Virus record (IMG/VR): IMGVR_UViG_3300029397_000034
Location: 1 to 22,206 of that record
Origin: a virus
Reading direction: 5' to 3' (one strand)
DNA: 22,206 bases
Part shown: in pieces, positions 14,214 through 21,345 of the stretch
Position numbering within the stretch: position 1 is the first letter of the stretch
Layout: every line of letters starts with the position of its first letter
The notes under the pieces: model-generated
Told to the model about the DNA's origin: nothing
The model's database searches: none
Seen by the model: the letters and a program-made list of their open reading frames with translations, nothing else
Made by a program: the position numbers and the translations under genes

Positions 14214-15499
14214 GCGAAATCAAGCCGTTGCTCAATGTTCCGCAAGCGAAATTCCTTGCGTTGCCGAACAAATTTAAAGCGTTTGTGGCGGGTTTCGGTA
14301 CCGGAAAAACCTGGGTCGGTTGCGCAGGCGTTTGTTCGCATACGTTCCAGCATCCTCGCGTCGCTGCAGGCTACTTTGCGTCGACGTACCCTCAGATCCG
14401 GGATATTTTCTACCCAACGATTGAAGAAGTCGCGCACACATGGGGTCTGCGCGCAAAGGTGCGTACGGGCGATAAAGAAGTGGACTTGTACCGTGGAAAA
14501 ACGTACATGAACACTGTGATTTGCAGGTCGATGGAGCGCCCTGAGACGATCGTCGGCTTCAAGATCGGTCACGGTGTCGTTGACGAATTCGACGTTATGC
14601 AGCTCGTCAAAGCCAAAACTGCGTGGCGCAAGATCATTGCGCGTATGCGTTACAAAGTGGACGGACTGCGAAACGGTTTGGATGTCACAACCACCCCAGA
14701 GGGGTTTAAAGCGACGTACGAGCTGTTCGTCAAAGAAGCAGGCAAGAAAGAAGAGCTAAAAAAGCTCTACGGGCTTATACACGCAAGCACCTACGACAAC
14801 GAGCGAAACCTCCCAGACGACTACATCCCGTCCTTACTTGCGTCATACCCGCCTGAGCTTATCTCCGCATACCTGCGGGGTATGTTCACGAATCTGACCA
14901 GCGGCAGCGTCTATCGCAATTTCAGCAGGCTGCTGAACTGCACAAACGAAAAGCGCCGGCCGAACGAACCGCTGCACATTGGGATGGACTTCAACGTCAA
15001 CAATATGTCTGCTGTTGTGTGTGTGATCCGTGATGGCCGTCCGATCGTTGTCGAAGAAATTACCAAGGGTGTAGACACCCCCGCAGTCATCAAGACAATC
15101 AAAGAGCGTTATGGAGCACTGCACCCTTCGATCACGATCTATCCAGACCCCGCAGGAAAAAATGCGTCATCGAAAAGCGCGTCAACGAGCGACCACCTTC
15201 TGTTGCGTAAGGCCGGATTCAATGTCGTTGCGCATGCAGCGCACCCGGCTGTTAAAGATCGAGTCGCAGCGGTGAACATGCAGATTCTGAACACAGATGA
15301 TCAGAGACGTCTTCTCGTCAACGTAGATGCATGCCCGACAGTCACTGAAAACCTCGAGCAGCAGGTTTATGACACGAACGGTGAACCAGACAAGGGATCC
15401 GGGAAAGATCACGCCAACGACGCCTTGGGATATTTCATTGAGAAGACCTGGCCAATCGGTTTTGACAGACGTGCTGCGCTGCGCGTTTCAGCGTATTGA
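14210..15499 (+). CDS. terL: Terminase large subunit (packaging ATPase-nuclease)
   Basis: A 429-residue motor protein with GTG start coupled to the small subunit. The ATPase half has Walker A AGFGTGKTW (K33) and Walker B HGVVDEFDVM (D125, E126). The RNase H-like nuclease half has acidic residues D260 in GMDFNVN, D313 in YPDPAG and D400/D404 in GKDHANDALGYFIEK. It would dock on the portal and translocate and cut phage DNA. Length is usual for the family. It is separated from the portal gene by 61 bp that hold two palindromes, one of them parS-like. Confidence 0.94.
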   Translation: MSEIKPLLNVPQAKFLALPNKFKAFVAGFGTGKTWVGCAGVCSHTFQHPRVAAGYFASTYPQIRDIFYPTIEEVAHTWGLRAKVRTGDKEVDLYRGKTYMNTVICRSMERPETIVGFKIGHGVVDEFDVMQLVKAKTAWRKIIARMRYKVDGLRNGLDVTTTPEGFKATYELFVKEAGKKEELKKLYGLIHASTYDNERNLPDDYIPSLLASYPPELISAYLRGMFTNLTSGSVYRNFSRLLNCTNEKRRPNEPLHIGMDFNVNNMSAVVCVIRDGRPIVVEEITKGVDTPAVIKTIKERYGALHPSITIYPDPAGKNASSKSASTSDHLLLRKAGFNVVAHAAHPAVKDRVAAVNMQILNTDDQRRLLVNVDACPTVTENLEQQVYDTNGEPDKGSGKDHANDALGYFIEKTWPIGFDRRAALRVSAY

Positions 15500-15507
15500 T
15501 AGCATCA

Positions 15508-15523
15508 TGTTTCACGTGAAACC
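15508..15523. promoter_or_regulatory. parS-like ParB-binding palindrome
   Basis: The sequence TGTTTCACGTGAAACC matches the chromosomal parS consensus TGTTTCACGTGAAACA at 15 of 16 positions, with the inner 14 bases a perfect palindrome. Host ParB proteins of most bacteria recognise this site. It lies between the large terminase and portal genes, and no parA or parB gene is present in the window. Confidence 0.7.
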
Positions 15524-15538
15524 ATCTGATATCAGATG
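15523..15538. promoter_or_regulatory. 16-bp perfect palindrome beside the parS-like site
   Basis: CATCTGATATCAGATG is a perfect palindrome abutting the parS-like site and ending 22 bases before the portal ATG. Its inner part ATCTGATATCA recurs at the int promoter (complement of 3443-3453) and inside the polymerase gene (8509-8519). No T tract follows, so it is not a terminator; a protein-binding site is likely. Confidence 0.5.
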
Positions 15539-15560
15539 AAAAGAAGAAAGAGAACAACAT

Positions 15561-17000
15561 ATGCCAATCGACTCATTCCACCCGAGCTACGCCAGCGCCA
15601 GCCAGGCGTGGAAACGTGTACGCAACGCTGCATCCGGTCAGGCTGCTATCCATGCCGCAGGCAAAACGTACCTGCCACCGCTGCCTGAGCAAACTCCTGA
15701 GGAGTACGACGCATACAAGAGCCGCGCTGTCTATTTCAACGCTACCGGCCGCACCAACGAGGCCCTCATCGGTCTCGTAAACAGACGTTCGCCGACGCAT
15801 GATTTTTCGCATGCAGCACAGTACCTTATCGATGACGTATTTAACGCCAACGTAACTGCTGCTGCGTTGTCGAAAACGCTGCTATCTGAGGTTCTGATAA
15901 CAGGTAGGGCAGGATTGCTGGTTGAGTACCCCCTCGTTGACGAAACCCCATCGTCAGCGGCTGCTGCCGCGGCCCAGGGCCTGCGTCCCTATATCTCGAT
16001 GTACACGACTGAGAGCATCCGCAACTGGCGCGAGGCTCGCATCAACAATGTGCTGCATCCGGTGCTTGTAGTGCTTGAGGAATCGTACGAAGAGAGCGTT
16101 GACGAATGGACCTCGGAAACGAAAACCCAGTTCAGAGAGCTGACGCTGATTGAAGGTGTGTACCACCAGCGCCTGTGGCGCCAGGCTGCGTCGGCGGGAT
16201 ATGTGATCGTTGACGATATTGTTCCGATTTCGAGCGGGGCTCCGTTGACGAAAATCCCGTTCGTAGCCGTGGGGGCCGAGGAAAACACGCTTGCGCCCAC
16301 AGCACCACCACTCAGCGACCTGGTGGACATGAACCTGGCGCATTACCGCGTGACTGCCGATTATGAGCACGGCTGTCATTTCGCAGCACTACCGACAGCA
16401 GTAGTCAAAGGACATATGCTGCAGCACGGTGAAGCGTCATTAAAGCTTGGTTCATCTACAGCGTGGGTGCTGCCCGACCCAAATGCTGATGCTAAGTATC
16501 TGGAGTTCACGGGGCAGGGCCTGGCTCCGATTGAAAAGAACCTCGCAAGCAAAGAGCAACAGATGGCCGCCCTTGGCGCGAGAATGCTGGCGCCAGATAA
16601 AGCTGCAGCAGAAGCAACGCAGACGCTCCAGCTGCGCAGTAATGGCGAGTATTCAGCGCTCGCATCAGTGACGAATAACGTCAGCGAGGCTATGACCGCT
16701 GCTATTCGTTTGATGTGCGCCTGGGCCGGGATTTCCGGCACAGACTTGGCCACATACAAGCTCAATACAGACTACCTGCCAACGGGCCTTACAGCCCAGG
16801 AGATCACGGCTCTTGTTGGTGCATGGCAATCAGGTGCGATCTCGAAACGCAGTCTGTTGGCGAAGCTGCAGCGCGGCGAGGTTGTCGCAGCCGATCTCAG
16901 TTACGACGACGAACAAGAGTTCGCAAACGAAGAGGGCCCCGCACGCGGCATCAAAACAGCACCAGCAGCCAATGACCCACAAGCCAGGGCCGCAGCATGA
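15561..17000 (+). CDS. Portal protein (DUF4055 type)
   Basis: A 479-residue head-vertex protein that forms the channel for DNA. The N-terminal region (AASGQAAIHAAGKTYLPPLP followed by ATGRTNEALIGLVNRRSP) and the segment LLSEVLITGRAGLLVEYP are typical of the DUF4055 portal family of podoviral and siphoviral prophages. A middle segment LSDLVDMNLAHYRVTADYEH and the clip/stem-like FTGQGLAPIEKNLASKEQQM follow in the expected order. The acidic C-terminus ends with a proline/alanine-rich tail. AAAGAG upstream of the ATG supports the start. The stop overlaps the MuF start (ATGA). Confidence 0.85.
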   Translation: MPIDSFHPSYASASQAWKRVRNAASGQAAIHAAGKTYLPPLPEQTPEEYDAYKSRAVYFNATGRTNEALIGLVNRRSPTHDFSHAAQYLIDDVFNANVTAAALSKTLLSEVLITGRAGLLVEYPLVDETPSSAAAAAAQGLRPYISMYTTESIRNWREARINNVLHPVLVVLEESYEESVDEWTSETKTQFRELTLIEGVYHQRLWRQAASAGYVIVDDIVPISSGAPLTKIPFVAVGAEENTLAPTAPPLSDLVDMNLAHYRVTADYEHGCHFAALPTAVVKGHMLQHGEASLKLGSSTAWVLPDPNADAKYLEFTGQGLAPIEKNLASKEQQMAALGARMLAPDKAAAEATQTLQLRSNGEYSALASVTNNVSEAMTAAIRLMCAWAGISGTDLATYKLNTDYLPTGLTAQEITALVGAWQSGAISKRSLLAKLQRGEVVAADLSYDDEQEFANEEGPARGIKTAPAANDPQARAAA

Positions 17001-18016
17001 ACATGACGCGCTTTGATCCAGCAGACGGCCTCACACCCCAGCAATGGGTGTTTGTACAGACTGTGCTTGAGCAGATCCTCATGTCCCAGTACGCCAGCAC
17101 CATCGTCAGCACTGTGCTGTGGAACGGGCTGACTTCGCTTAACGAAAAGATTTCGTCATCGATCCCATCGACGCCGCAGCAGTTGCAGCTGAACCTCAGT
17201 TCGCAGTCGCACCTCATCGAATCCGCATTTGATTCGATCGCGAAACAGTCCGCACTCGATCTGAGTCTCGCTGTCGAAGCTATAGCTGCGCATGCGGAAA
17301 AAGTGGTGCGGCTTGGGGACTATGCGATGCCGAAAGTCTCGGGTTCGCGTGCGAGACAGATCGTTGACGAAACTCTGATCGACGGTGCGCCGAGCCGGGA
17401 CTGGTGGGATAAGCAGTCTCGAGACGCCACATTCAGATTCAAGGCAGTGGTGCAGCAGGGGGTGCTGGACGGCTCGTCGCTCGGTGAGATGGGTACTGAG
17501 ATCAGGGATGCATTTAATATCTCTGGAAGACAAGCAGAGGCCTTGATCCGGACCTCTGCTTTGGCCAGCACAAACGCTGTGCGCAATGAAGTGATGCAGG
17601 CGAACAAAGACCTGCTTGATGGCCAACGCTTTCTCGCAACATTGGACAGCAGAACCACCCCCGTATGCCGGCGCTTTGATGGATTGATGTGGGATATGGA
17701 TGGCAAGCCTGTTGGGCACAGCACGACGCTAAAAAGACCGCCGTTGCACTGGCAATGCAGGTCTCTACTCATACCTGAAGTGTCGATCCCCGGGTTCGAG
17801 AGCGAAGGCAAGCGTGCCTCTATTTACGGCCCAGTGTCTGGGAAGCTGACGTTCGAAACCTGGCTCAACACGCTGACGAAAAAACAGCTCGACAGCGTGC
17901 TTGGCCCCAGGCGTGCTGAGATGTTCGTAGACGGGAAAGTTACGTTTTCGCAGCTGATTAACGCTGATGGGCGCCAGCTGACACTCTCAGAACTGAAGTC
18001 AATTCTCGAGATTTAA
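16997..18016 (+). CDS. MuF-like head morphogenesis protein
   Basis: A 339-residue minor head protein of the Mu gpF/SPP1 gp7 class, injected or assembled with the portal. The C-terminal half has the MuF domain: ALIRTSALASTNAVRNEVMQ, then ATLDSRTTPVCRRFDGLMW with C224, and PPLHWQCRSLL with H251 and C254, the conserved metal-like Cys/His set. The start is coupled to the portal stop. The protein appears complete, but the operon ends here: its last 18 bases overlap the end of a convergent minus-strand gene, with no scaffold or capsid gene downstream. Confidence 0.85.
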   Translation: MNMTRFDPADGLTPQQWVFVQTVLEQILMSQYASTIVSTVLWNGLTSLNEKISSSIPSTPQQLQLNLSSQSHLIESAFDSIAKQSALDLSLAVEAIAAHAEKVVRLGDYAMPKVSGSRARQIVDETLIDGAPSRDWWDKQSRDATFRFKAVVQQGVLDGSSLGEMGTEIRDAFNISGRQAEALIRTSALASTNAVRNEVMQANKDLLDGQRFLATLDSRTTPVCRRFDGLMWDMDGKPVGHSTTLKRPPLHWQCRSLLIPEVSIPGFESEGKRASIYGPVSGKLTFETWLNTLTKKQLDSVLGPRRAEMFVDGKVTFSQLINADGRQLTLSELKSILEI

Positions 18017-18454
18017 CTCTTGTAGAGCCGCTTGCATCGCAGCTTCTGCAGCATTCTTTGTGTTGATTACACTTGCGTAGTGTGCCGCTGTGTCCAGCAT
18101 CCTTCGCTCGTTTGGCAGCAGATCAACATTGATGCGATTTGACCTAGTGACATCAAAAACGTCATCTCTTAGCTGCGGATCAAGCAATCTGCGGTTCATG
18201 ATGTCCGCACCATAAGCATCAAAATAGTTCTGCCAGTCTGCCTGGTCGTCAGACTGCAGAGAGGTTTCGAATTCGATATTCGTTATCGGATCTACGTTTT
18301 CGAGAAGCGGAGCGAAAACTTGGCGCAGTGTCATTCGAGCACGAAATTGTTCGATTTCGATCAGCGCTTCGAAGCTCAGTTCGTCATCGACATCCCCAAC
18401 CAAATCTGGGTACAGCTGCATCACTGCTGCGAGTGCATCTTTCCATGACGCCAT
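17999..18454 (-). CDS. Unknown acidic protein, last gene of reverse cassette
   Basis: A 151-residue, strongly acidic, helical protein. I see no known motif, signal peptide or membrane helix. It begins MASWKDALAAVMQLYPDLVG and ends with an Ala-rich helix, AAEAAMQAALQEL. Its ATG directly follows the stop of the upstream gene (TAGATG) with GGGG eight bases before, so it is co-translated with that gene. Its 3' end overlaps the MuF gene by 18 bp in convergent orientation. Size and acidity could suit an inhibitor, immunity or chaperone protein, but nothing in the sequence shows this. Confidence 0.6.
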   Translation of the reverse strand: MASWKDALAAVMQLYPDLVGDVDDELSFEALIEIEQFRARMTLRQVFAPLLENVDPITNIEFETSLQSDDQADWQNYFDAYGADIMNRRLLDPQLRDDVFDVTRSNRINVDLLPNERRMLDTAAHYASVINTKNAAEAAMQAALQELNLEN

Positions 18455-19042
18455 CTATAACCCCATCTCTCTGAGCACTGCGTTAGCACTTTTTTTGCAT
18501 TCAGCAGCCTTGCGAATGCGATAAAACTGCGCTGATGCAATGTGATAGTGGTCAACACTCAAATGACCGCCAAGCATTTTGAAAATTTCATCAGCTTTGG
18601 ACGGAACCTCTTCTATTAGGACAACCACAGACGCTGTGGGAACATACGAGAGTGCATACCTGCGAACTGCTTGTAGCCCATGAATATGTGGATTAAACAT
18701 CTCGTCTACTGTGAGTTTGCTCAGCCGTACAAACTCATTGAAATCCTCATGCATTGCGCAGCGGTCGCAAAAACCGATAAGCTCAGCGAGCGGATACAAC
18801 GTTGAGTCAGCGCCAACGTCAATGTCCAAGTAGCCGTATTTTCGCTTCATATACACGCCGCTACGCATGGATTTCACAAACATTCTGAGATCTGCCAGCA
18901 GATCGTCATCAATGATACCTACATGTCCGCGTCGGGCGTTTATAACTAATGCCAGCAGCGTGTCCGGCAACCCTGGGAGGGCCTGCAGGCGCACATGCCC
19001 ACCGCGCAACCTGGCCTTGGCACGTATGCTGAGTTTCCTCAA
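18455..19042 (-). CDS. Unknown basic protein with TTG start
   Basis: A 195-residue protein with a basic N-terminus (RKLSIRAKARLRGGHVRLQA) and mixed alpha/beta remainder. Segments such as YPLAELIGFCDRCAMHEDFN and ASVVVLIEEVPSKADEIFKM look like a folded domain, with a CDRC pair and nearby His, but I recognise no family. The start is TTG (complement of 19040-19042), supported by GGAG eight bases upstream and by the TTGA overlap with the preceding stop; no downstream ATG is better. Translational coupling with both neighbours implies a shared function. Confidence 0.6.
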   Translation of the reverse strand: MRKLSIRAKARLRGGHVRLQALPGLPDTLLALVINARRGHVGIIDDDLLADLRMFVKSMRSGVYMKRKYGYLDIDVGADSTLYPLAELIGFCDRCAMHEDFNEFVRLSKLTVDEMFNPHIHGLQAVRRYALSYVPTASVVVLIEEVPSKADEIFKMLGGHLSVDHYHIASAQFYRIRKAAECKKSANAVLREMGL

Positions 19043-19314
19043 TGCAGCGCTCCAGCAGGTGCATTGATCAGCATCCCAAGTTGCTGCTGTAGTTGTGCCC
19101 TAGCCAAACCTGGTGCTCGATCGAAAAGTTGCATTTTTGGATCGTTGTCGAAAATGTCGAACTCGACGCATAGCACACGAACCGCAGTTTCATTGACGAC
19201 AAAAAGCACGTCAGCACAGTGCTCGAAGACATACCCAGACTCTACGTAAGTGAAATTTACGCGTGCGACCCTTGCATCATCTTCGATGTCCATGATCTGG
19301 AAGTTGAATGGCAT
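19039..19314 (-). CDS. Unknown small protein of reverse cassette
   Basis: A 91-residue protein starting MPFNFQIMDIEDDARVARVN. I chose this ATG (complement of 19312-19314) because AGGGA lies seven bases upstream, two bases after the stop of the preceding gene; an upstream in-frame start at 19350 would overlap that gene by 34 bp and has no ribosome binding site. The content is a beta-rich acidic core (VNFTYVESGYVFEHCADVLF) followed by a C-terminal helix. No family recognised. Confidence 0.55.
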   Translation of the reverse strand: MPFNFQIMDIEDDARVARVNFTYVESGYVFEHCADVLFVVNETAVRVLCVEFDIFDNDPKMQLFDRAPGLARAQLQQQLGMLINAPAGALH

Positions 19315-19316
19315 TG

Positions 19317-20018
19317 TCAGTTCCCTAAAATATCTTTGAGTGTGTTGCATGCTTGGCGCTTGGCCTGGATAGCTGGCTCTAGCGCTTTCATTTTAGAAAT
19401 GATGCAGTTTCGTTCTGGGAAATTCCTGAGCTGCATCACTTTCTCTAGAAGGCCAGACTCTTCTTCGAGCCGCTTGACAAGCACGTCTGTCAGTTCAGAG
19501 CGTACTTCTTTTGTATTGACGGATGCTGGATTGATTTTTACGTATAGTAAATCTTCACCAAAAATAGCCAGAGCCTCGTCTTTCACTCTGAAGCGTTCGA
19601 TCGCAATAGCGGTGTATATGCGCATAGCGACAGAGTTTGCTGTCGCTACGTCGAGATGATTGAAATTCATCCGAATCGCTCGGTCTGTAATGTGTCGAGG
19701 CACAGCCGCCGTGTTCGCGCTCGCACCGTTTCGCAATTGGTTATACAACGTACAAAATGCCAATTTTGCAGCGCAGACATACAAAATTCGTTCTATGCGA
19801 TTTAATGTGCTTGCGCTTAGCTGAACATCAGTGCGTTTGTAAAACGTTCCATGATTGTTCGTTGTGCCATCGGTCAATGACTGTGCGTGGGTAACCCGTA
19901 CACGCAGTCCGTTCACTTCAGCTGTTTTAACCGCATGCAGCACACCATCAATAATGAACTCCGATGGGCGGTACTCATCGGGAGGGCTGTAGTTTTTGAT
20001 GCTAATGTTGTGTGTCAT
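19317..20018 (-). CDS. Unknown protein, first gene of reverse cassette
   Basis: A 233-residue soluble protein. The N-terminal third is beta-rich (YRPSEFIIDGVLHAVKTAEV), the centre is helical (TLNRIERILYVCAAKLAFC), and the last ~70 residues look like a coiled coil (DVLVKRLEEESGLLEKVMQL). No catalytic motif or known family is visible. The ATG (complement of 20016-20018) has no clear ribosome binding site, so an internal start or a leaderless-like message is possible. It heads a four-gene run (20018 to 17999) with gaps of 2, -4 and 0 nt, on the strand opposite to the phage head genes. Confidence 0.6.
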   Translation of the reverse strand: MTHNISIKNYSPPDEYRPSEFIIDGVLHAVKTAEVNGLRVRVTHAQSLTDGTTNNHGTFYKRTDVQLSASTLNRIERILYVCAAKLAFCTLYNQLRNGASANTAAVPRHITDRAIRMNFNHLDVATANSVAMRIYTAIAIERFRVKDEALAIFGEDLLYVKINPASVNTKEVRSELTDVLVKRLEEESGLLEKVMQLRNFPERNCIISKMKALEPAIQAKRQACNTLKDILGN

Positions 20019-20048
20019 ACAGAGAGTGTTTACGCTTTAGGATTTTTC

Positions 20049-20393
20049 TCAAAATCCACTATCTGCTTGCATTTGATGCAAGCACAACAGCTGGATTTTG
20101 TGGAAATCAACATTCGTGATACATGCTGATATCGGATTAACACAACCATCGTAGTGATGTACTTCATCATCACGGATGAGAAAGGAGTGCAAGCACTGTC
20201 CTGGGAGCGGGTTTGGATCTTCTCTTGGTGTGACCTCAACTGTACTGGCGGGCAATCTCTTCATGCCGTCTCTTGCTTGTATCCGGTGCAAGCAGCGACT
20301 CACCGCTGCGAACATACCAGGACTGGTGGAGTAGAGATCGTCAGTACAATCTAAGAAGCACTTGCGAAAGAGGTTCCACTCAACCTCGGTCAC
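20049..20393 (-). CDS. Weakly supported Cys-rich ORF
   Basis: A 114-codon frame with a GTG start (complement of 20391-20393) and a poor ribosome binding site. The product would hold seven cysteines and three in-frame copies of Cys-Leu-His, encoded by the repeated word TGCTTGCA/TGCAAGCA at 20077, 20188 and 20287. A competing frame at 20030-20239 (TTG start) encodes a CxxC-containing tail, so a frameshift or a non-coding repeat region cannot be excluded. It would be upstream of, and on the same strand as, the four-gene cassette. No family recognised. Confidence 0.3.
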   Translation of the reverse strand: MTEVEWNLFRKCFLDCTDDLYSTSPGMFAAVSRCLHRIQARDGMKRLPASTVEVTPREDPNPLPGQCLHSFLIRDDEVHHYDGCVNPISACITNVDFHKIQLLCLHQMQADSGF

Positions 20394-20441
20394 AATAGAT
20401 GCTCTCGCATCGAAATTGCGTCGACGACAACGGATCTACCC

Positions 20442-20777
20442 ATGACAACCTACAGCGAACTTCTGGCTAAAAAAGCAGAGCTGGATCGGCGCATTGCCGA
20501 GGCCCTTTCCACAGAAAAAACAGCAGCGCTGACCCAGATTCGAGGCTTGGTTGAGACTTTTGGATTTACTCTTCAAGAAGTGTTCCCGCTACCAACGAAG
20601 CCCAAAAAAGCCCCCGCCAAATACTATGACCCCAGCACGGGCAAGTCATGGAGCGGCCGAGGCAAGCCCCCAAGCTGGATCACTGACAAAGACCGTAGTC
20701 AGTTCGAAATCGATACCACCCCAAGGTATGACTTCAGCGGCCCGCGCGATGAGTCCAACCCGTTTCCAGTACAGTAA
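20442..20777 (+). CDS. H-NS family histone-like nucleoid protein
   Basis: A 111-residue xenogeneic-silencing type protein. The N-terminal 45 residues form the oligomerising coiled coil (YSELLAKKAELDRRIAEALS). The C-terminal AT-hook-like DNA-binding domain is KYYDPSTGKSWSGRGKPPSWI, a textbook H-NS signature of the betaproteobacterial Bv3F/BpH3 type. It would bind AT-rich DNA such as the neighbouring phage region. The gene stands alone on the plus strand between minus-strand genes and ends at a strong terminator. H-NS paralogues are common next to mobile DNA in this family; whether this copy is host or element-borne is unclear. Confidence 0.9.
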   Translation: MTTYSELLAKKAELDRRIAEALSTEKTAALTQIRGLVETFGFTLQEVFPLPTKPKKAPAKYYDPSTGKSWSGRGKPPSWITDKDRSQFEIDTTPRYDFSGPRDESNPFPVQ

Positions 20778-20801
20778 GCGAAGCCCCAGCCAATGAAAGG
20801 T

Positions 20802-20828
20802 AAGCGACCCAAGAGGTCGCTTTTTTTT
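20802..20828 (+). terminator. Intrinsic terminator of the H-NS gene
   Basis: AAGCGACC (20802-20809) and GGTCGCTT (20815-20822) form a perfect 8-bp stem with a 5-nt loop, running into T10 from 20819 minus-side pairing outward (T8 at 20821-20828). It lies 25 bp after the H-NS stop. Confidence 0.88.
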
Positions 20829-20854
20829 CTATGTGCGGAGCACGGAGTGCTCAA

Positions 20855-20890
20855 TTAGTCAGGTTGAGCGCAGATGAAACCGGGGGACAT
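20855..20890 (-). pseudogene. C-terminal remnant of a secreted-protein paralogue
   Basis: The minus strand reads SPGFICAQPD then TAA. The nine residues PGFICAQPD are identical to the C-terminus of the secreted protein at 21835-22206, yet five of the nine codons differ at the third base only. Such purely synonymous drift means an old paralogue once ended here; upstream of the fragment its frame meets a stop, and the rest is gone, replaced by the gene at 20896-21345. Confidence 0.6.
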
Positions 20891-20895
20891 CGGTC

Positions 20896-21345
20896 TCAGA
20901 GCTTAGTTTTTTGATAGCGATGCCTTCCTGTCTCGATAAATAGGCGGGCAAAAGCCTCCCAGTCGTATAGAAAAACCAATACATCCCCGTTCGGTGTCCC
21001 TAAACAGGTGCTGCCTCTGGACGACTGTCGCCAGAAATCAAAAAACGGAAGTTGGGCAATCTCAGATTGCAAAACATATCTTCCATCTATGACTTGAAGG
21101 CCGAAATAGGTGCGTTGTGCGACTGGCTCTGTTGTGGTGGGTTGAAGCATGAAGATTGAACTTGAAGCACAGCTGCGTTGTGCTTGTTCCCGTCTGAGCT
21201 TCCGGCACTCAGGTGTCGTCAGAGCGAGCATCGGGTTGATTAGTGCAACTCCTGTTGTGGGAGCCAACGTACTGAAATGTTCGCGCACAGCATGCGGGAT
21301 AACCGGCTTTCTATGAATGGTCCTTCTTTGAGAAGGGGTGACCAA
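20896..21345 (-). CDS. Unknown protein downstream of XRE regulator
   Basis: A frame of up to 149 codons whose 5' part overlaps the XRE gene end by 35 bp. The first start is TTG; internal ATGs at 21231 and near 21150 are alternatives, none with a good ribosome binding site, so the start is uncertain. The C-terminal half looks like a real folded protein (YFGLQVIDGRYVLQSEIAQL, then GDVLVFLYDWEAFARLF) but I recognise no family. It does not resemble HipA, the usual partner of this regulator type. If functional, it would be co-expressed with the regulator. Confidence 0.45.
   Translation of the reverse strand: MVTPSQRRTIHRKPVIPHAVREHFSTLAPTTGVALINPMLALTTPECRKLRREQAQRSCASSSIFMLQPTTTEPVAQRTYFGLQVIDGRYVLQSEIAQLPFFDFWRQSSRGSTCLGTPNGDVLVFLYDWEAFARLFIETGRHRYQKTKL

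Noticed and set aside
14054-14572. 172-codon minus-strand frame opposite the terminase genes
   Set aside because: Shadow of terS/terL on the other strand; both of those have strong motifs.
12317-18016. Diversity-generating retroelement in a BPP-1-like podovirus
   Set aside because: No reverse transcriptase and no template/variable repeat pair were seen.
21311-21345. HipA-type toxin downstream of the XRE regulator
   Set aside because: The downstream frame lacks the HipA N-terminal domain and kinase motifs and is far too short.
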